Program-made: the position numbers and the translations under genes | Shown: one piece after another, positions 26,542-34,935 of the stretch | Layout of the letters: each line of letters starts with the position of its first letter | How positions within the stretch are numbered: position 1 is the first letter of the stretch | From: an uncultured Pelagibacteraceae bacterium | Lineage (GTDB): Bacteria; Pseudomonadota; Alphaproteobacteria; Pelagibacterales; Pelagibacteraceae | Direction: 5' to 3' | Assembly (NCBI GenBank): GCA_902611265.1 | Contig: CACLYY010000003.1 | Coordinates: 1 to 64,000 of the forward strand | Length of the DNA stretch: 64,000 nucleotides | The notes under the pieces: model-generated | The model's database searches: none | The model's input: the letters and a program-made list of their open reading frames with translations, nothing else | Told to the model about the DNA's origin: nothing

Positions 26542-27129
26542 TTACTTTGGTTCAATGCCCATTTCCTTCATGTCTTGGTATCTATCACCTGTTCTAGCAT
26601 GTGCTCTTCCAGTTGAAGCACCTCCAATTGCGATTACAATTTCGTCATCAAATGGAGCATCATGTATTGTAAACTCATGTGTTAAATAATAAGGCCTTAA
26701 ACCTGAGTCAGTTTTATGCATCATTGGGATTGATATTTTTGATCCGGCAGGACCCCTTGTGTTCGTAAAACTTAGGTAAGAAGTACCACCGACCGCATCT
26801 CTAAATTTATTACCAAATCTCAACGTGTGAATGAAAGCAGATGCATGCTCAATTTCTCCATTTAATCCAACTACACCGGCTTTTCCATAAGCTAATATTT
26901 TATCAGGAGAACCTATTTCTTTAATTAATTCAGGGACAAGTAAATCTCCAAGTTTTGGAGCTAGATCTAAAATTATGGGTTTTAAATCTTCTACAAAACC
27001 TTTCCCGTCCCAAGGATTTTTAAAAACTGCTGCTACAGAAACCATTAAAACTGGATCTTTAGCTTCTTTTCCACCCTCAATAAAAGTTTTATCTACAAAT
27101 TTATTAAATTTTCTTAATTCTAATTTCAT
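26542..27129 (-). CDS. DUF1185 (AA_synth, PF06684) family protein
   Basis: The 195-residue protein belongs to the DUF1185/amino-acid-synthesis family, seen in MVSVAAVFKNPWDGKG, VPELIKEIGSPDKILAYGKAG, the HASAFIHTLRFGNKFRD segment and the ending GGASTGRAHARTGDRYQDM. Structures of members show a chorismate-mutase-like fold, but no reaction is established that I know of. It overlaps the ThDP enzyme gene by 4 bp (ATGA) and precedes the hydrolase by 2 bp. A role in processing the intermediate between the ThDP enzyme and the hydrolase is a fair inference. Confidence 0.85.
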   Translation of the reverse strand: MKLELRKFNKFVDKTFIEGGKEAKDPVLMVSVAAVFKNPWDGKGFVEDLKPIILDLAPKLGDLLVPELIKEIGSPDKILAYGKAGVVGLNGEIEHASAFIHTLRFGNKFRDAVGGTSYLSFTNTRGPAGSKISIPMMHKTDSGLRPYYLTHEFTIHDAPFDDEIVIAIGGASTGRAHARTGDRYQDMKEMGIEPK

Positions 27130-28826
27130 TTTTTAATTCGATGTGCAAAGCTATCTCTTCTAAAACTGTATAATGCTTTTGGATCTACATCAACATCTAT
27201 AACAACTGGTTTGTTTGCTTTAAGTGCACTTTTAACTGCTTGATTTACCTCTGATAATTTTTTTACTTTAATTCCTTTTGCACCGTAAAGTTTAGCAACC
27301 TCATCAAAAGGAGGACTTTGAATATCTGCGCCCAAATATCTTTCACCATAGAAATCTTTTTGGTAAGCCTTTTCGGCACCCCAACTTTTATTATTCATAA
27401 CTATTGTAATTGTATTTATTCCATGCTCTACGGCAGTGCTTAATTCTGAAATAGTCATGCCAAATCCACCATCGCCCATTAAACTAACTACAGTTTTATT
27501 AGGTTTCGCAACCTTAATGCCTAAACCACAAGCAAATGAAAAACCTACTAATCCAAAATCTAAAGGAGTAAAAAGAGAAGGAGGATTGTAATACTCTAAA
27601 GCATCAGTAGCTTGAAGGCAAAGTGTGCCAGCATCAAGTGTAATAGCTGAATTTTTAGGAAGAACTTTTCTTAACTCTTTAAATAGTCCATTTGGTTGTA
27701 TTGGATAATTTTTAGATTTTATATTATCCCTATTTATTAAAAACTTTGATCTTTCTAATAAAAAATTATTTGTCCATTCTTTATAACTTAAAATTTTTTT
27801 TTGTTTTTTTAAATCATTCAACATTTGATTTACCACATTTGCAGCATCGCCATGAATACCAATACTAATAGGAAAATATCTTCCTAACATTTTTTTCTCA
27901 AGTTCAACTTGAATAATTTTAGCTTTCTTGTTTATATTATCGTAAGAATAGAAAGTAGAATTAAAACCAAGTCTAGTTCCTAATGCAATAATAAGTTCTG
28001 CTTCTTTAACCAGTCTTGAAGCAACTAAATTTCCTCTTGGCCCCATTTGTCCAGCATTTAGTTTGTGACTAAATGGTATCGCATCTCCGTGTCCAGCAGC
28101 TGTTACTATTGGAACATTTAAAAATTCAGCAAGATCAGTTACAGATTTAAATTTTGAATTATATTTTATACCTCCACCAGCAACAATTACAGTTTTCTTG
28201 GAATTAAGAATAAGTTTTGTTGTTTTATGAATTAAATTTTTTTTGCTTTTTAAATTACTTTCGCTTTTAAAAGACTTTTTATTTTCATTGATTTTAAATT
28301 TTGATGTATCTGAAAGTACGTTTCTTGGTAAGTTTATACAAACTGGACCTCTCCTTGGTGACATTGCAAGATTGAATGCATCACTGAAAGCTTTTGGAAT
28401 ATGACTTACCTTTTTTACAGTCCAAGTCTTTTTGGTTATTGGATTAAATAGTGACTGTTGATCAAGTCCTTGAAATGCATCTTCCATTTTATCTTTGGTA
28501 GAATATAAACCGGCAATAGATACAACAGGCGAAAATGCTGCTTTTGCTTGAGCAATTCCTGTAACTAGATTAGTAGCTCCTGGACCGTTTTGTCCTGCAA
28601 TAATTACTCCTGGTTGATTGGAAGCTCTTGCATAGCCATCGGCCATGTGTGTTCCTGTTCTTTCATCTCTTACACCTATAAATTTAATTTTTTTTTCATG
28701 ATACAACGCATCAAACATTTCCATTGTAGCAGAACCAATTAAACCAAAGACGTGTCTAACTTTTTCCTTTTTTAGGGATTTCACTGCCGCCTGACCGCCG
28801 GTCAAGGTATTCTTGGACTTAGTCAC
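27126..28826 (-). CDS. ThDP-dependent enzyme of the acetolactate synthase/sulfoacetaldehyde acetyltransferase group
   Basis: A 566-residue three-domain ThDP enzyme. The activating Glu is E55 in VRDERTG, and the cofactor motif starts at GDGGFGMT (about residue 450) and ends in NNKSW. The openings HVFGLIGSATMEMFDAL and AGQNGPGATN, with a C-terminal SFRRDSF, recall sulfoacetaldehyde acetyltransferase (Xsc) as well as acetolactate synthase. No small regulatory subunit is nearby, so an anabolic ALS role is unlikely. The start is GTG, overlapping the LLM stop by 4 bp (GTGA). Possible reactions are decarboxylation, carboligation or desulfonation of a 2-oxo compound. Confidence 0.82.
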   Translation of the reverse strand: MTKSKNTLTGGQAAVKSLKKEKVRHVFGLIGSATMEMFDALYHEKKIKFIGVRDERTGTHMADGYARASNQPGVIIAGQNGPGATNLVTGIAQAKAAFSPVVSIAGLYSTKDKMEDAFQGLDQQSLFNPITKKTWTVKKVSHIPKAFSDAFNLAMSPRRGPVCINLPRNVLSDTSKFKINENKKSFKSESNLKSKKNLIHKTTKLILNSKKTVIVAGGGIKYNSKFKSVTDLAEFLNVPIVTAAGHGDAIPFSHKLNAGQMGPRGNLVASRLVKEAELIIALGTRLGFNSTFYSYDNINKKAKIIQVELEKKMLGRYFPISIGIHGDAANVVNQMLNDLKKQKKILSYKEWTNNFLLERSKFLINRDNIKSKNYPIQPNGLFKELRKVLPKNSAITLDAGTLCLQATDALEYYNPPSLFTPLDFGLVGFSFACGLGIKVAKPNKTVVSLMGDGGFGMTISELSTAVEHGINTITIVMNNKSWGAEKAYQKDFYGERYLGADIQSPPFDEVAKLYGAKGIKVKKLSEVNQAVKSALKANKPVVIDVDVDPKALYSFRRDSFAHRIKK

Positions 28827-29992
28827 GATACTTTTTTAACTTCAGTATCTAGATCATCTTTAAAGTTAGGCATTACTTTTTCAGTGAATAATTTAATACT
28901 TTTCATACAATCTTCATGTTTAACACCCGGAAAGTTAGACCATACTTGAAGATTTTGAAGATTTAGCTCTGATTGAAGTTCTTTTATCTTATCTGTTACG
29001 TATTCAGGAGTACCAAATAACATATTTCTCTTGTGTAAAAACTCATAGTTAAGAAGATCTAATTTCCCTTCTGTTTGTGGAAGTTCTTCACCCGGATCCA
29101 TATGATTTCCTAGACCTCTCCAATGACAAACCCATCTCATATAATTTACCATGTGTTCACCAGCTTTCTCTTTGGCTTCTTCCATTGTATCTGCAACAAA
29201 CATATCTCTAACAAGAGTTACCCCTTCTCCCAAAGGAACATTTTTTTTTGTAACTTCTGATCTTTTATTTTTGTACGCTTCAAATCTAATTTTGAGTGCT
29301 TTTACAGTAGGTATCCACATAATTACGTTAATATTATTTTCTGCTGCCCACTCAATAGATCTTATGCCATCAACAACTTGATGTATTGGAGGATGTGGAT
29401 TTTGATATGGCTTAGGAAGAACACTAATTTTTTTCATAGTGCTATCTTCCATATTCATAAACTCTTCACTAGGTGGACTCATATCATGTTGCCACACATA
29501 GTTAGGTGACGGATAAGTATAAAATTCTCCTTCGTGATTAAAAAATTTTTCTGACCAAGCTTTTTTTAAAATTTCTAATGTCTCTGCAAACAATCTAAAG
29601 TTTTTTGCCTGATCTTTTAAATCTGCTTCTTTATTTAGATTTATTGCTTCTCGACCATAAACTCCTCTTGCAACACCAACTTCTACTCTTCCTTTAGAAA
29701 GTTGATCAAGTGTAGCGATATCTTCTGCCAATCTTATTGGGTTATGAAAAGTAATTACGTTTGCAGCTTGTCCTATTCTTATATTTTTTGTTCTTGCTGC
29801 AGCATCTGCTCCTAACATTAAGGGATTAGTACACGACTCCATTCCCTCATGATTAAAATGATGTTCTGTAAACCATATTGAATTCCAATTATTTTGATCA
29901 CAAAATTCTGTGATTTCTTTAGTCTCATCTAATAGCTGGTGATATGGTTTGTGAGTCCAATTTGTGGTATTACAAAAATAACCAAACTTCAT
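28823..29992 (-). CDS. LLM-class flavin-dependent monooxygenase (first)
   Basis: A 389-residue luciferase-like monooxygenase with a TIM-barrel plan: MKFGYFCNTTNW, IWFTEHHFNHEG, RIGQAANVITFHNPIRLAEDIATLDQLS and RVEVGVARGVYGREA. The EHHF and GRVEVGVARG motifs are signatures of the FMNH2 or F420-dependent family. Members hydroxylate or Baeyer-Villiger-oxidise diverse small molecules, including sulfonates. It is the first gene of a six-gene minus-strand operon, with a near-perfect ribosome-binding site (AAAGGAGG, 5 nt from ATG). No flavin reductase lies in the operon, so reduced flavin must come from elsewhere. Confidence 0.88.
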   Translation of the reverse strand: MKFGYFCNTTNWTHKPYHQLLDETKEITEFCDQNNWNSIWFTEHHFNHEGMESCTNPLMLGADAAARTKNIRIGQAANVITFHNPIRLAEDIATLDQLSKGRVEVGVARGVYGREAINLNKEADLKDQAKNFRLFAETLEILKKAWSEKFFNHEGEFYTYPSPNYVWQHDMSPPSEEFMNMEDSTMKKISVLPKPYQNPHPPIHQVVDGIRSIEWAAENNINVIMWIPTVKALKIRFEAYKNKRSEVTKKNVPLGEGVTLVRDMFVADTMEEAKEKAGEHMVNYMRWVCHWRGLGNHMDPGEELPQTEGKLDLLNYEFLHKRNMLFGTPEYVTDKIKELQSELNLQNLQVWSNFPGVKHEDCMKSIKLFTEKVMPNFKDDLDTEVKKVS

Positions 29993-29997
29993 TAAAG

Positions 29998-30021
29998 CCT
30001 CCTTTAAAAATTAATTTAAAG
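29998..30021 (-). promoter_or_regulatory. Strong ribosome-binding site with adjacent hairpin before the LLM operon
   Basis: The minus strand carries AAAGGAGG (complement of 29998-30005), 5 nt before the ATG and the strongest Shine-Dalgarno seen in the window. A 7-bp inverted repeat, CTTTAAA with TTTAAAG (30002-30021, 6-nt loop), partly overlaps it, so the site could be partly masked in RNA. High translation of the LLM operon is expected when unmasked. Confidence 0.6.
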
Positions 30022-30037
30022 ACGACCGATCCCACTT

Positions 30038-30055
30038 TCGTATAAGATTTTACGA
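30038..30055. promoter_or_regulatory. 18-bp imperfect palindrome upstream of the LLM operon (possible operator)
   Basis: TCGTATAAGATTTTACGA is symmetric at 14 of 18 positions, with arms TCGTA and TACGA. It lies in the 101-bp gap before the LLM gene and includes a TAAAAT that could be a -10 box on the minus strand. Size and symmetry suit a LacI- or GntR-type regulator, though none is encoded in the window. The rest of the gap shows no further feature. Confidence 0.45.
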
Positions 30056-30093
30056 CGAGTTATGTATCGCTTTATATGACAATATTATTATTC

Positions 30094-31065
30094 TTATCTT
30101 TGATATTCAACGAATTTTTTTAAAGACTTATTTAGAAATTTATCATATCTGATGCCACCGTTACTAAATCTTCGCTTATTTAAAAAGGAAAGATTCATTT
30201 TAAAGTCATAAGAAGGTTCAAAAAAGAAAGGAACAGAGAGCCTTTTTTGCTTATTCCACAATACCCTATGATTTGTTGCTTTAAACTTGCCTTTGCTTAA
30301 ATATTCTAGCGCTCTACCTGTATTCACTACCAAGGCATTTTTATTGAAAGGAACATCATGCCATTTTTTTGTTTTCCGGTTTTGAACTTGAAGACCACCT
30401 TTTTTATTTTGATATAAAACTGTGAAAATACCACTATCAACATGTGTTTCACATCCAAGTGCGACCCCATCTTGTTTTGATATTTCAACTGGTTTAGATT
30501 GATTTGGGTAATAATTAAATCTTAAAGTACTTAGTGTTTTTAATCTTGAAAAAACTTTTTTAGATAAATTGGGGTCCTTTTTGTAAATCTTTATAATACT
30601 TTTGAACAGAGTTTCGCTTAAATTAAATAAATTTTCAAAATAATCTGCAAGTTTTTCAATAGATTGCTTATTAAATGACCTCTCTATACTTAAATGCTCG
30701 ATGTATTGATTTCTAGTTTTTTTTGAAAAATCCCTTGTTACTTTTAAGTCACCTAAGTCCAATCCTTCTTTTCCATTAACATCATTTGGAAAATATCCTC
30801 GATAAATATTTTTACTCTTTTTATTCCATTTCTTTGGAGCTAATTTGAATTTATTGTTTTTATTTGATTTAAAAAAATTTTCTCCAATTTTGCATACTTT
30901 ATTTATTTTTCTTAATTTTATTCCATGACCAATTATTTGAAAAAAACCAACCTCAACACAAGCTTTTTCAATTTCCCTAGTAATTTTTAATGTTGCTTTT
31001 GAATTGAAGTTATTTTTTAAAATAGGATTAATATTTATTGTTGGAATATAATTTTTTCTTATCAT
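30094..31065 (-). CDS. Isopenicillin-N-synthase-like 2OG/Fe(II) oxygenase
   Basis: A 323-residue member of the IPNS/DIOX family, with an N-terminal DIOX_N domain (IPTININPIL, EVGFFQIIGHGI) and a C-terminal 2OG-FeII domain. Iron ligands are H208 and D210 in THVDSGIFTV and H266 in ATNHRVLW, and RLS (about 275-277) binds the cosubstrate. RFNYYPNQ is another family mark. Bacterial relatives oxidise small amines, amino acids or nucleobases; this substrate is unknown. It overlaps the EamA transporter by 4 bp (ATGA), forming a tight transporter-oxygenase pair at the end of the GMC/TauD operon. Confidence 0.88.
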   Translation of the reverse strand: MIRKNYIPTININPILKNNFNSKATLKITREIEKACVEVGFFQIIGHGIKLRKINKVCKIGENFFKSNKNNKFKLAPKKWNKKSKNIYRGYFPNDVNGKEGLDLGDLKVTRDFSKKTRNQYIEHLSIERSFNKQSIEKLADYFENLFNLSETLFKSIIKIYKKDPNLSKKVFSRLKTLSTLRFNYYPNQSKPVEISKQDGVALGCETHVDSGIFTVLYQNKKGGLQVQNRKTKKWHDVPFNKNALVVNTGRALEYLSKGKFKATNHRVLWNKQKRLSVPFFFEPSYDFKMNLSFLNKRRFSNGGIRYDKFLNKSLKKFVEYQR

Positions 31066-32012
31066 CTATTAGCTGGTGTGTCTGTAGCAATCATTTGTCC
31101 TCGGACTTTTTCTCTAAAATAAATATATACGCCAGCACCAATAATTATTGATGCACCTAGAAAAGTTCTTGGCACTGGTATTGTTTCAAATAATATATAA
31201 CCAGCTACCATTGCAAACACTATGTATGAATACTCAAATAATGAAACCACAGAAGGTGAGGCAATACTATAGGCTGTAAATACACAAAAAAATGAAATCG
31301 AAGCAACTATTCCCATTATTAAAACATAGAGCCATGCCTCTCCTGGATTAGTAAACCATTCTCTAACAATAAATTGCAAAGTTGGATCTGTAAAAGTGTT
31401 AAATTTTCCATCACCGCTAACAAAAAATATTACCAAACTTGCAAATAATGCAAAAATATAAAGCCAAGTCATTTGAGTATAAATACTATCTTTATCGGAT
31501 GTATATTTTGTTATTGTCATTGAGATTGAATAGCAAAGCGCACATGCTACAGGTGCTAATTTAAAGAAATTAAAATCATCTAAAGATGGATTTAAAACAA
31601 TCAATACTCCAATAAATCCAACTACAATTGCACTCCATCTTCTAATTCCAATTTTTTCTTTTAAGAAAAATTTAGCAAACATAGACATAAAGAACGGACA
31701 GGAGAAAAATAGTGCACTTGTCATAGCAAGTGTCATAAAAGTCAGTGAAATATAAAAAAAACTAAAACCAAAGAAAAAACATACAACTCGAATTAGTGTT
31801 AATAATGGGTAATGGGTTTTTAAAGATATTGTTTTTTTAGTTATTAAAACAAAGGATAGCAAAAATACTGATTGTATAAGGGTTCTTCCAAAATAAAGCT
31901 CAAATAAAGCAATATCCTCAAAAATAAATTTAATTAAAGAGTCTTGTATTGAAAAAAAAGCCATACCAGTCATTATAAAAAAAATTCCTCTGGTATTTTG
32001 GTTTGTGTCCAT
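31062..32012 (-). CDS. EamA/DMT-family transporter
   Basis: A 316-residue ten-helix EamA protein. GIFFIMTGMAFFSIQDSLIKF begins the first repeat and LAPVACALCYSISMTITKYTS the second; the C-terminus ends in a basic tail (REKVRGQM). It belongs to the same subtype as the transporter at 49205-50137, both having the pattern of SxxSxFxFFxxxFxxLxxA helices in the first half. It precedes the IPNS-like oxygenase with a 4-bp overlap and follows the GMC oxidoreductase after 35 bp. Confidence 0.88.
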   Translation of the reverse strand: MDTNQNTRGIFFIMTGMAFFSIQDSLIKFIFEDIALFELYFGRTLIQSVFLLSFVLITKKTISLKTHYPLLTLIRVVCFFFGFSFFYISLTFMTLAMTSALFFSCPFFMSMFAKFFLKEKIGIRRWSAIVVGFIGVLIVLNPSLDDFNFFKLAPVACALCYSISMTITKYTSDKDSIYTQMTWLYIFALFASLVIFFVSGDGKFNTFTDPTLQFIVREWFTNPGEAWLYVLIMGIVASISFFCVFTAYSIASPSVVSLFEYSYIVFAMVAGYILFETIPVPRTFLGASIIIGAGVYIYFREKVRGQMIATDTPANR

Positions 32013-32047
32013 GAGACACCTATATCAAATCAGTGGTGATAATAATA

Positions 32048-33634
32048 TTAATTATTTAAAATTGCCTCTGAGCCTTTTTCAGCAATCATAAGTGTAGGAG
32101 CATTTAGGTTTGCACTTGGTATTTCTGGTATCACTGATGCATCAATCACTCTTAAATTTCCAATCCCATTTACTTTCAAATCTTGATCTACTACTGCCAT
32201 ATCATCAACTCCCATTTTGCATGTTCCACAAGGATGATATGCAGTGTCTGCTTTCGATCTAATATATTCATTTAATTCATCATCTGACTGTGCATCAAAA
32301 CCTGGCCCAACTTCATCACCAGCGTGCTCTGCTAAAGCTGGCTGTGATAGAATTTTTCTTGCAACATGAATACACTCTCTTGTTTGTCTAAGATCTTCTT
32401 CTTCTTTTAAATAATTAAATAAAATTTTAGGATAATCGTATGGGTCTGAAGAATTAAGTGTTATTTCACCTCTACTTTTTGGATGATTTGGACTTGCATG
32501 TAATTGATAACCATGTGAGTCAGGATCTTCTAGGCCATGATTTATCACAAATGATGGAAAAAAATGAAATTGAATATTAGCAACTTTTCTATCAGGTGAT
32601 GATTTTGCAAAACCACCAGCCTCTAAAAATGATTTTGAGCAGGGTCCAGATTTAAACATAAACCATTGCATACCTGCTAAAATTTTAGGTATTAATTTTG
32701 TGTATGTGTAAAGTGTATTAGGAGTTTTACATTTTTGTTGTATGTAAGTTTCAAGATGATCTTGTAAATTTTTTCCAACACCCTTTGAGTGATGAATAAC
32801 TTCAATACCATTATCTCTAAGATGGTTTTCGTCGCCTATACCAGATAACATTAATAATTGTGGAGAATTTATAGATCCTCCACTCAAAATGACTTCCTTA
32901 TTCGCATAAATCTTTTCAACTTTGTTATTTATTTTTACTTGAAGACCAACTGCTTTTTTTCCCTCAAATAGTATCTTTTCTACAAATGAGTTTTTTAAAA
33001 TATTTAAATTTTTTCTGTTCTTAACAGGGTTTAAATAATACTTGGCCACTCCAGCTCTCTCGCCTTGATGCATTGTAGTATCAAACATGCCAAAACCTTC
33101 TTGTTCCTCTCCATTCATATCTATATTTGTTTTGTGACCTGCTTCAGCTGCAGCATCAATAAATGCTTTAAATAATGGATTTGAATTTTTAGATAAATTT
33201 ACTGGAAGGGGTCCCAATGAACCTCTGTATTGATTTTCACCTTCAGACCAAGTTTCAATCTTCTTAAAATAAGGAAGAACTTTATCATAAGACCAGTTAT
33301 CTAAACCAAAATTTTCCCATCTGGTGTAGTCATCTCTATTACCTCTTACAAAAACCATCCCATTGTGAGATGAGCATCCTCCAATCATTTTTCCTCTAGG
33401 GCAAAAAACACGTCTATTGTTTAAATATGGTTCAGGTTCTGAATAATATTTCCAATTATATTTGGGGTCATGCATTGTATATAGAAGAGCTAATGGCATT
33501 TTAACCTTCCAAATATCACTAGACCCACCTGCCTCAAATATAGCTACAGAATTATTAGCATTCTCAGATAATCTGTTAGCTACTACACATCCAGCTGAAC
33601 CAGCACCAACTATGAGATAATCAAAAGCTTGCAT
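32048..33634 (-). CDS. GMC-family FAD oxidoreductase (choline-dehydrogenase-like)
   Basis: A 528-residue glucose-methanol-choline oxidoreductase. The FAD site DYLIVGAGSAGCVVANRL opens the protein. GGCSSHNGMVFVRGN is the GMC signature, resembling the BetA motif. HPCGTCKMG and SANLNAPTLMIAEK with the catalytic Asn and His region close it. It oxidises an alcohol to an aldehyde with transfer to the respiratory chain. Length and motifs are BetA-like, and the carnitine-type genes nearby make a quaternary-amine alcohol attractive, but many GMC enzymes have other substrates. It starts one base before the TauD-like stop codon. Confidence 0.88.
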   Translation of the reverse strand: MQAFDYLIVGAGSAGCVVANRLSENANNSVAIFEAGGSSDIWKVKMPLALLYTMHDPKYNWKYYSEPEPYLNNRRVFCPRGKMIGGCSSHNGMVFVRGNRDDYTRWENFGLDNWSYDKVLPYFKKIETWSEGENQYRGSLGPLPVNLSKNSNPLFKAFIDAAAEAGHKTNIDMNGEEQEGFGMFDTTMHQGERAGVAKYYLNPVKNRKNLNILKNSFVEKILFEGKKAVGLQVKINNKVEKIYANKEVILSGGSINSPQLLMLSGIGDENHLRDNGIEVIHHSKGVGKNLQDHLETYIQQKCKTPNTLYTYTKLIPKILAGMQWFMFKSGPCSKSFLEAGGFAKSSPDRKVANIQFHFFPSFVINHGLEDPDSHGYQLHASPNHPKSRGEITLNSSDPYDYPKILFNYLKEEEDLRQTRECIHVARKILSQPALAEHAGDEVGPGFDAQSDDELNEYIRSKADTAYHPCGTCKMGVDDMAVVDQDLKVNGIGNLRVIDASVIPEIPSANLNAPTLMIAEKGSEAILNN

Positions 33635-34462
33635 TTAATTTGGATGATCACCCTCGACTGCAATCCTGTCCATAACTCTTTCATAGCCCAATCCTCTGCC
33701 AGGAAAAAAATCAGTCAGACCTTGGTGAAGTGTGCTTCTATTGTCCCAAATTGCTACAGCATTTTCAGTCCATTTAAATCTACATGTAAAATCAAGTCTT
33801 TCTTGATGTAAAAATATTTCATTTAAAATATCTGAACTTTCATTTTCATCTAAATCTAAAATTCTTTTAGTGTACATTGAATTTACATACAAAATTTTTT
33901 TTCCTGTTTCAGGATGAGTTCTAACTACTGGATGGGAATTTGAATATTCATCTAGATTACCATTCCCTTCCATTTCCTTATATGCATCAACAAACGCTGC
34001 TGCCCCTAGAGAGCTATGAATGGCTCTCTTATCATTAACCTTATCTTTAATTTTGTCGCTTAATGTATCGTAAGCAATTTCCATATTAGAAAACATTGTA
34101 TCTCCACCAACTGGTGGAACTTTAATTGATCTTAAAATAATTACTTTTGTTGGTTTAGGATTATAACTTACATCAGTATGCCAAGTTTCACCCCATTGTC
34201 TTTTTTCTTCTGGAGCTTTAATTATTCTTAATATTTCTGGGTAATCTTTTCTTCCCTTAACATAAATGTGTCTTTCTAATGGACCAAAATGTTTTGCTAA
34301 ATTTATCTGTTCCTCCGATGTAATATCTTGATCTCTAAAGAACAGAGCTTTGTGTTCTAATAATAGATTATTTATCTTCTTCCAATTTTCTAAAGAGCTA
34401 TCTTTTAAATCGATGCCTTTTACTTCCGCACCTAATGCACCTGATACTAATTTAATTTCCAT
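33635..34462 (-). CDS. TauD/TfdA-family 2OG/Fe(II) oxygenase
   Basis: A 275-residue TauD-family oxygenase. LGAEVKGIDL near the start, HKALFFRDQDI, the iron motif WHTDVSY (H95, D97) and the distal H246 in STLHQGLTDF are in standard order. GRGLGYERVMDRIAVEGD carries the Arg that binds 2-oxoglutarate. The family oxygenates taurine, aryloxyacetates, sulfates and quaternary amines, with loss of a group beside the oxidised carbon. The operon contains GMC dehydrogenase, thioesterase, CitE-like lyase and class II aldolase. The exact substrate is unknown. Confidence 0.9.
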   Translation of the reverse strand: MEIKLVSGALGAEVKGIDLKDSSLENWKKINNLLLEHKALFFRDQDITSEEQINLAKHFGPLERHIYVKGRKDYPEILRIIKAPEEKRQWGETWHTDVSYNPKPTKVIILRSIKVPPVGGDTMFSNMEIAYDTLSDKIKDKVNDKRAIHSSLGAAAFVDAYKEMEGNGNLDEYSNSHPVVRTHPETGKKILYVNSMYTKRILDLDENESSDILNEIFLHQERLDFTCRFKWTENAVAIWDNRSTLHQGLTDFFPGRGLGYERVMDRIAVEGDHPN

Positions 34463-34465
34463 AAT

Positions 34466-34933
34466 CTATTTTTTTAATCTACCAGATAATTCTAAATTTT
34501 CAGACTTAAAACTTGATTTATTTTCCTCAATAAATTCACCCATAATTTTTAGCTTATCTTCCTCAAATTCTGTGACCTTTCTTTTCCCCAAGTCAATATA
34601 AAGGGATAAACTCTCCATAGTGGCAGCAAGAGTTTTAGTTTCTTTTTCATACATCTCACATTTTAAATGTAATCTTTTTTTATCATGGTCAAAATGTGTG
34701 CAATATACCTCTACTTCTTGATTTTCTTTAACTTCATTATTGTAAGTGGTTCTAGTTTCAACAACCATAGTGCTTCTCAGATTTGATTTTGCATTTTCGC
34801 CACCCATTTGAAATTTATTAAGCATTGTTTCCCATGCTTGATCAAAGATTAAGATATAATAAGCCATATTCATATGTTCATTATAATCTGTCCACTCTTT
34901 AAGTATTTTTCTCGTTGCAAGATGATACGACAT
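34466..34933 (-). CDS. cdhB: Hotdog-fold thioesterase, probable betainyl-CoA thioesterase
   Basis: The 155-residue hotdog protein belongs to the 4HBT-type family. The catalytic helix region DYNEHMNMAYYILIFDQAWE, with Asp/Asn and Glu, resembles the thioesterase that is encoded with, or fused to, L-carnitine dehydrogenase in other bacteria. That enzyme hydrolyses betainyl-CoA to glycine betaine and CoA. Carnitine dehydrogenase and the BKACE enzyme lie 2-3 kb away on the other strand, which supports the reading. It is co-directional with CitE-like and aldolase genes, with 2-3 bp spacing. Confidence 0.72.
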   Translation of the reverse strand: MSYHLATRKILKEWTDYNEHMNMAYYILIFDQAWETMLNKFQMGGENAKSNLRSTMVVETRTTYNNEVKENQEVEVYCTHFDHDKKRLHLKCEMYEKETKTLAATMESLSLYIDLGKRKVTEFEEDKLKIMGEFIEENKSSFKSENLELSGRLKK

Positions 34934-34935
34934 TT

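Noticed and set aside
27126..28826. Biosynthetic acetolactate synthase large subunit.
   Set aside because: No ilvN-type small subunit or ilvC is nearby, and the operon is catabolic in character.
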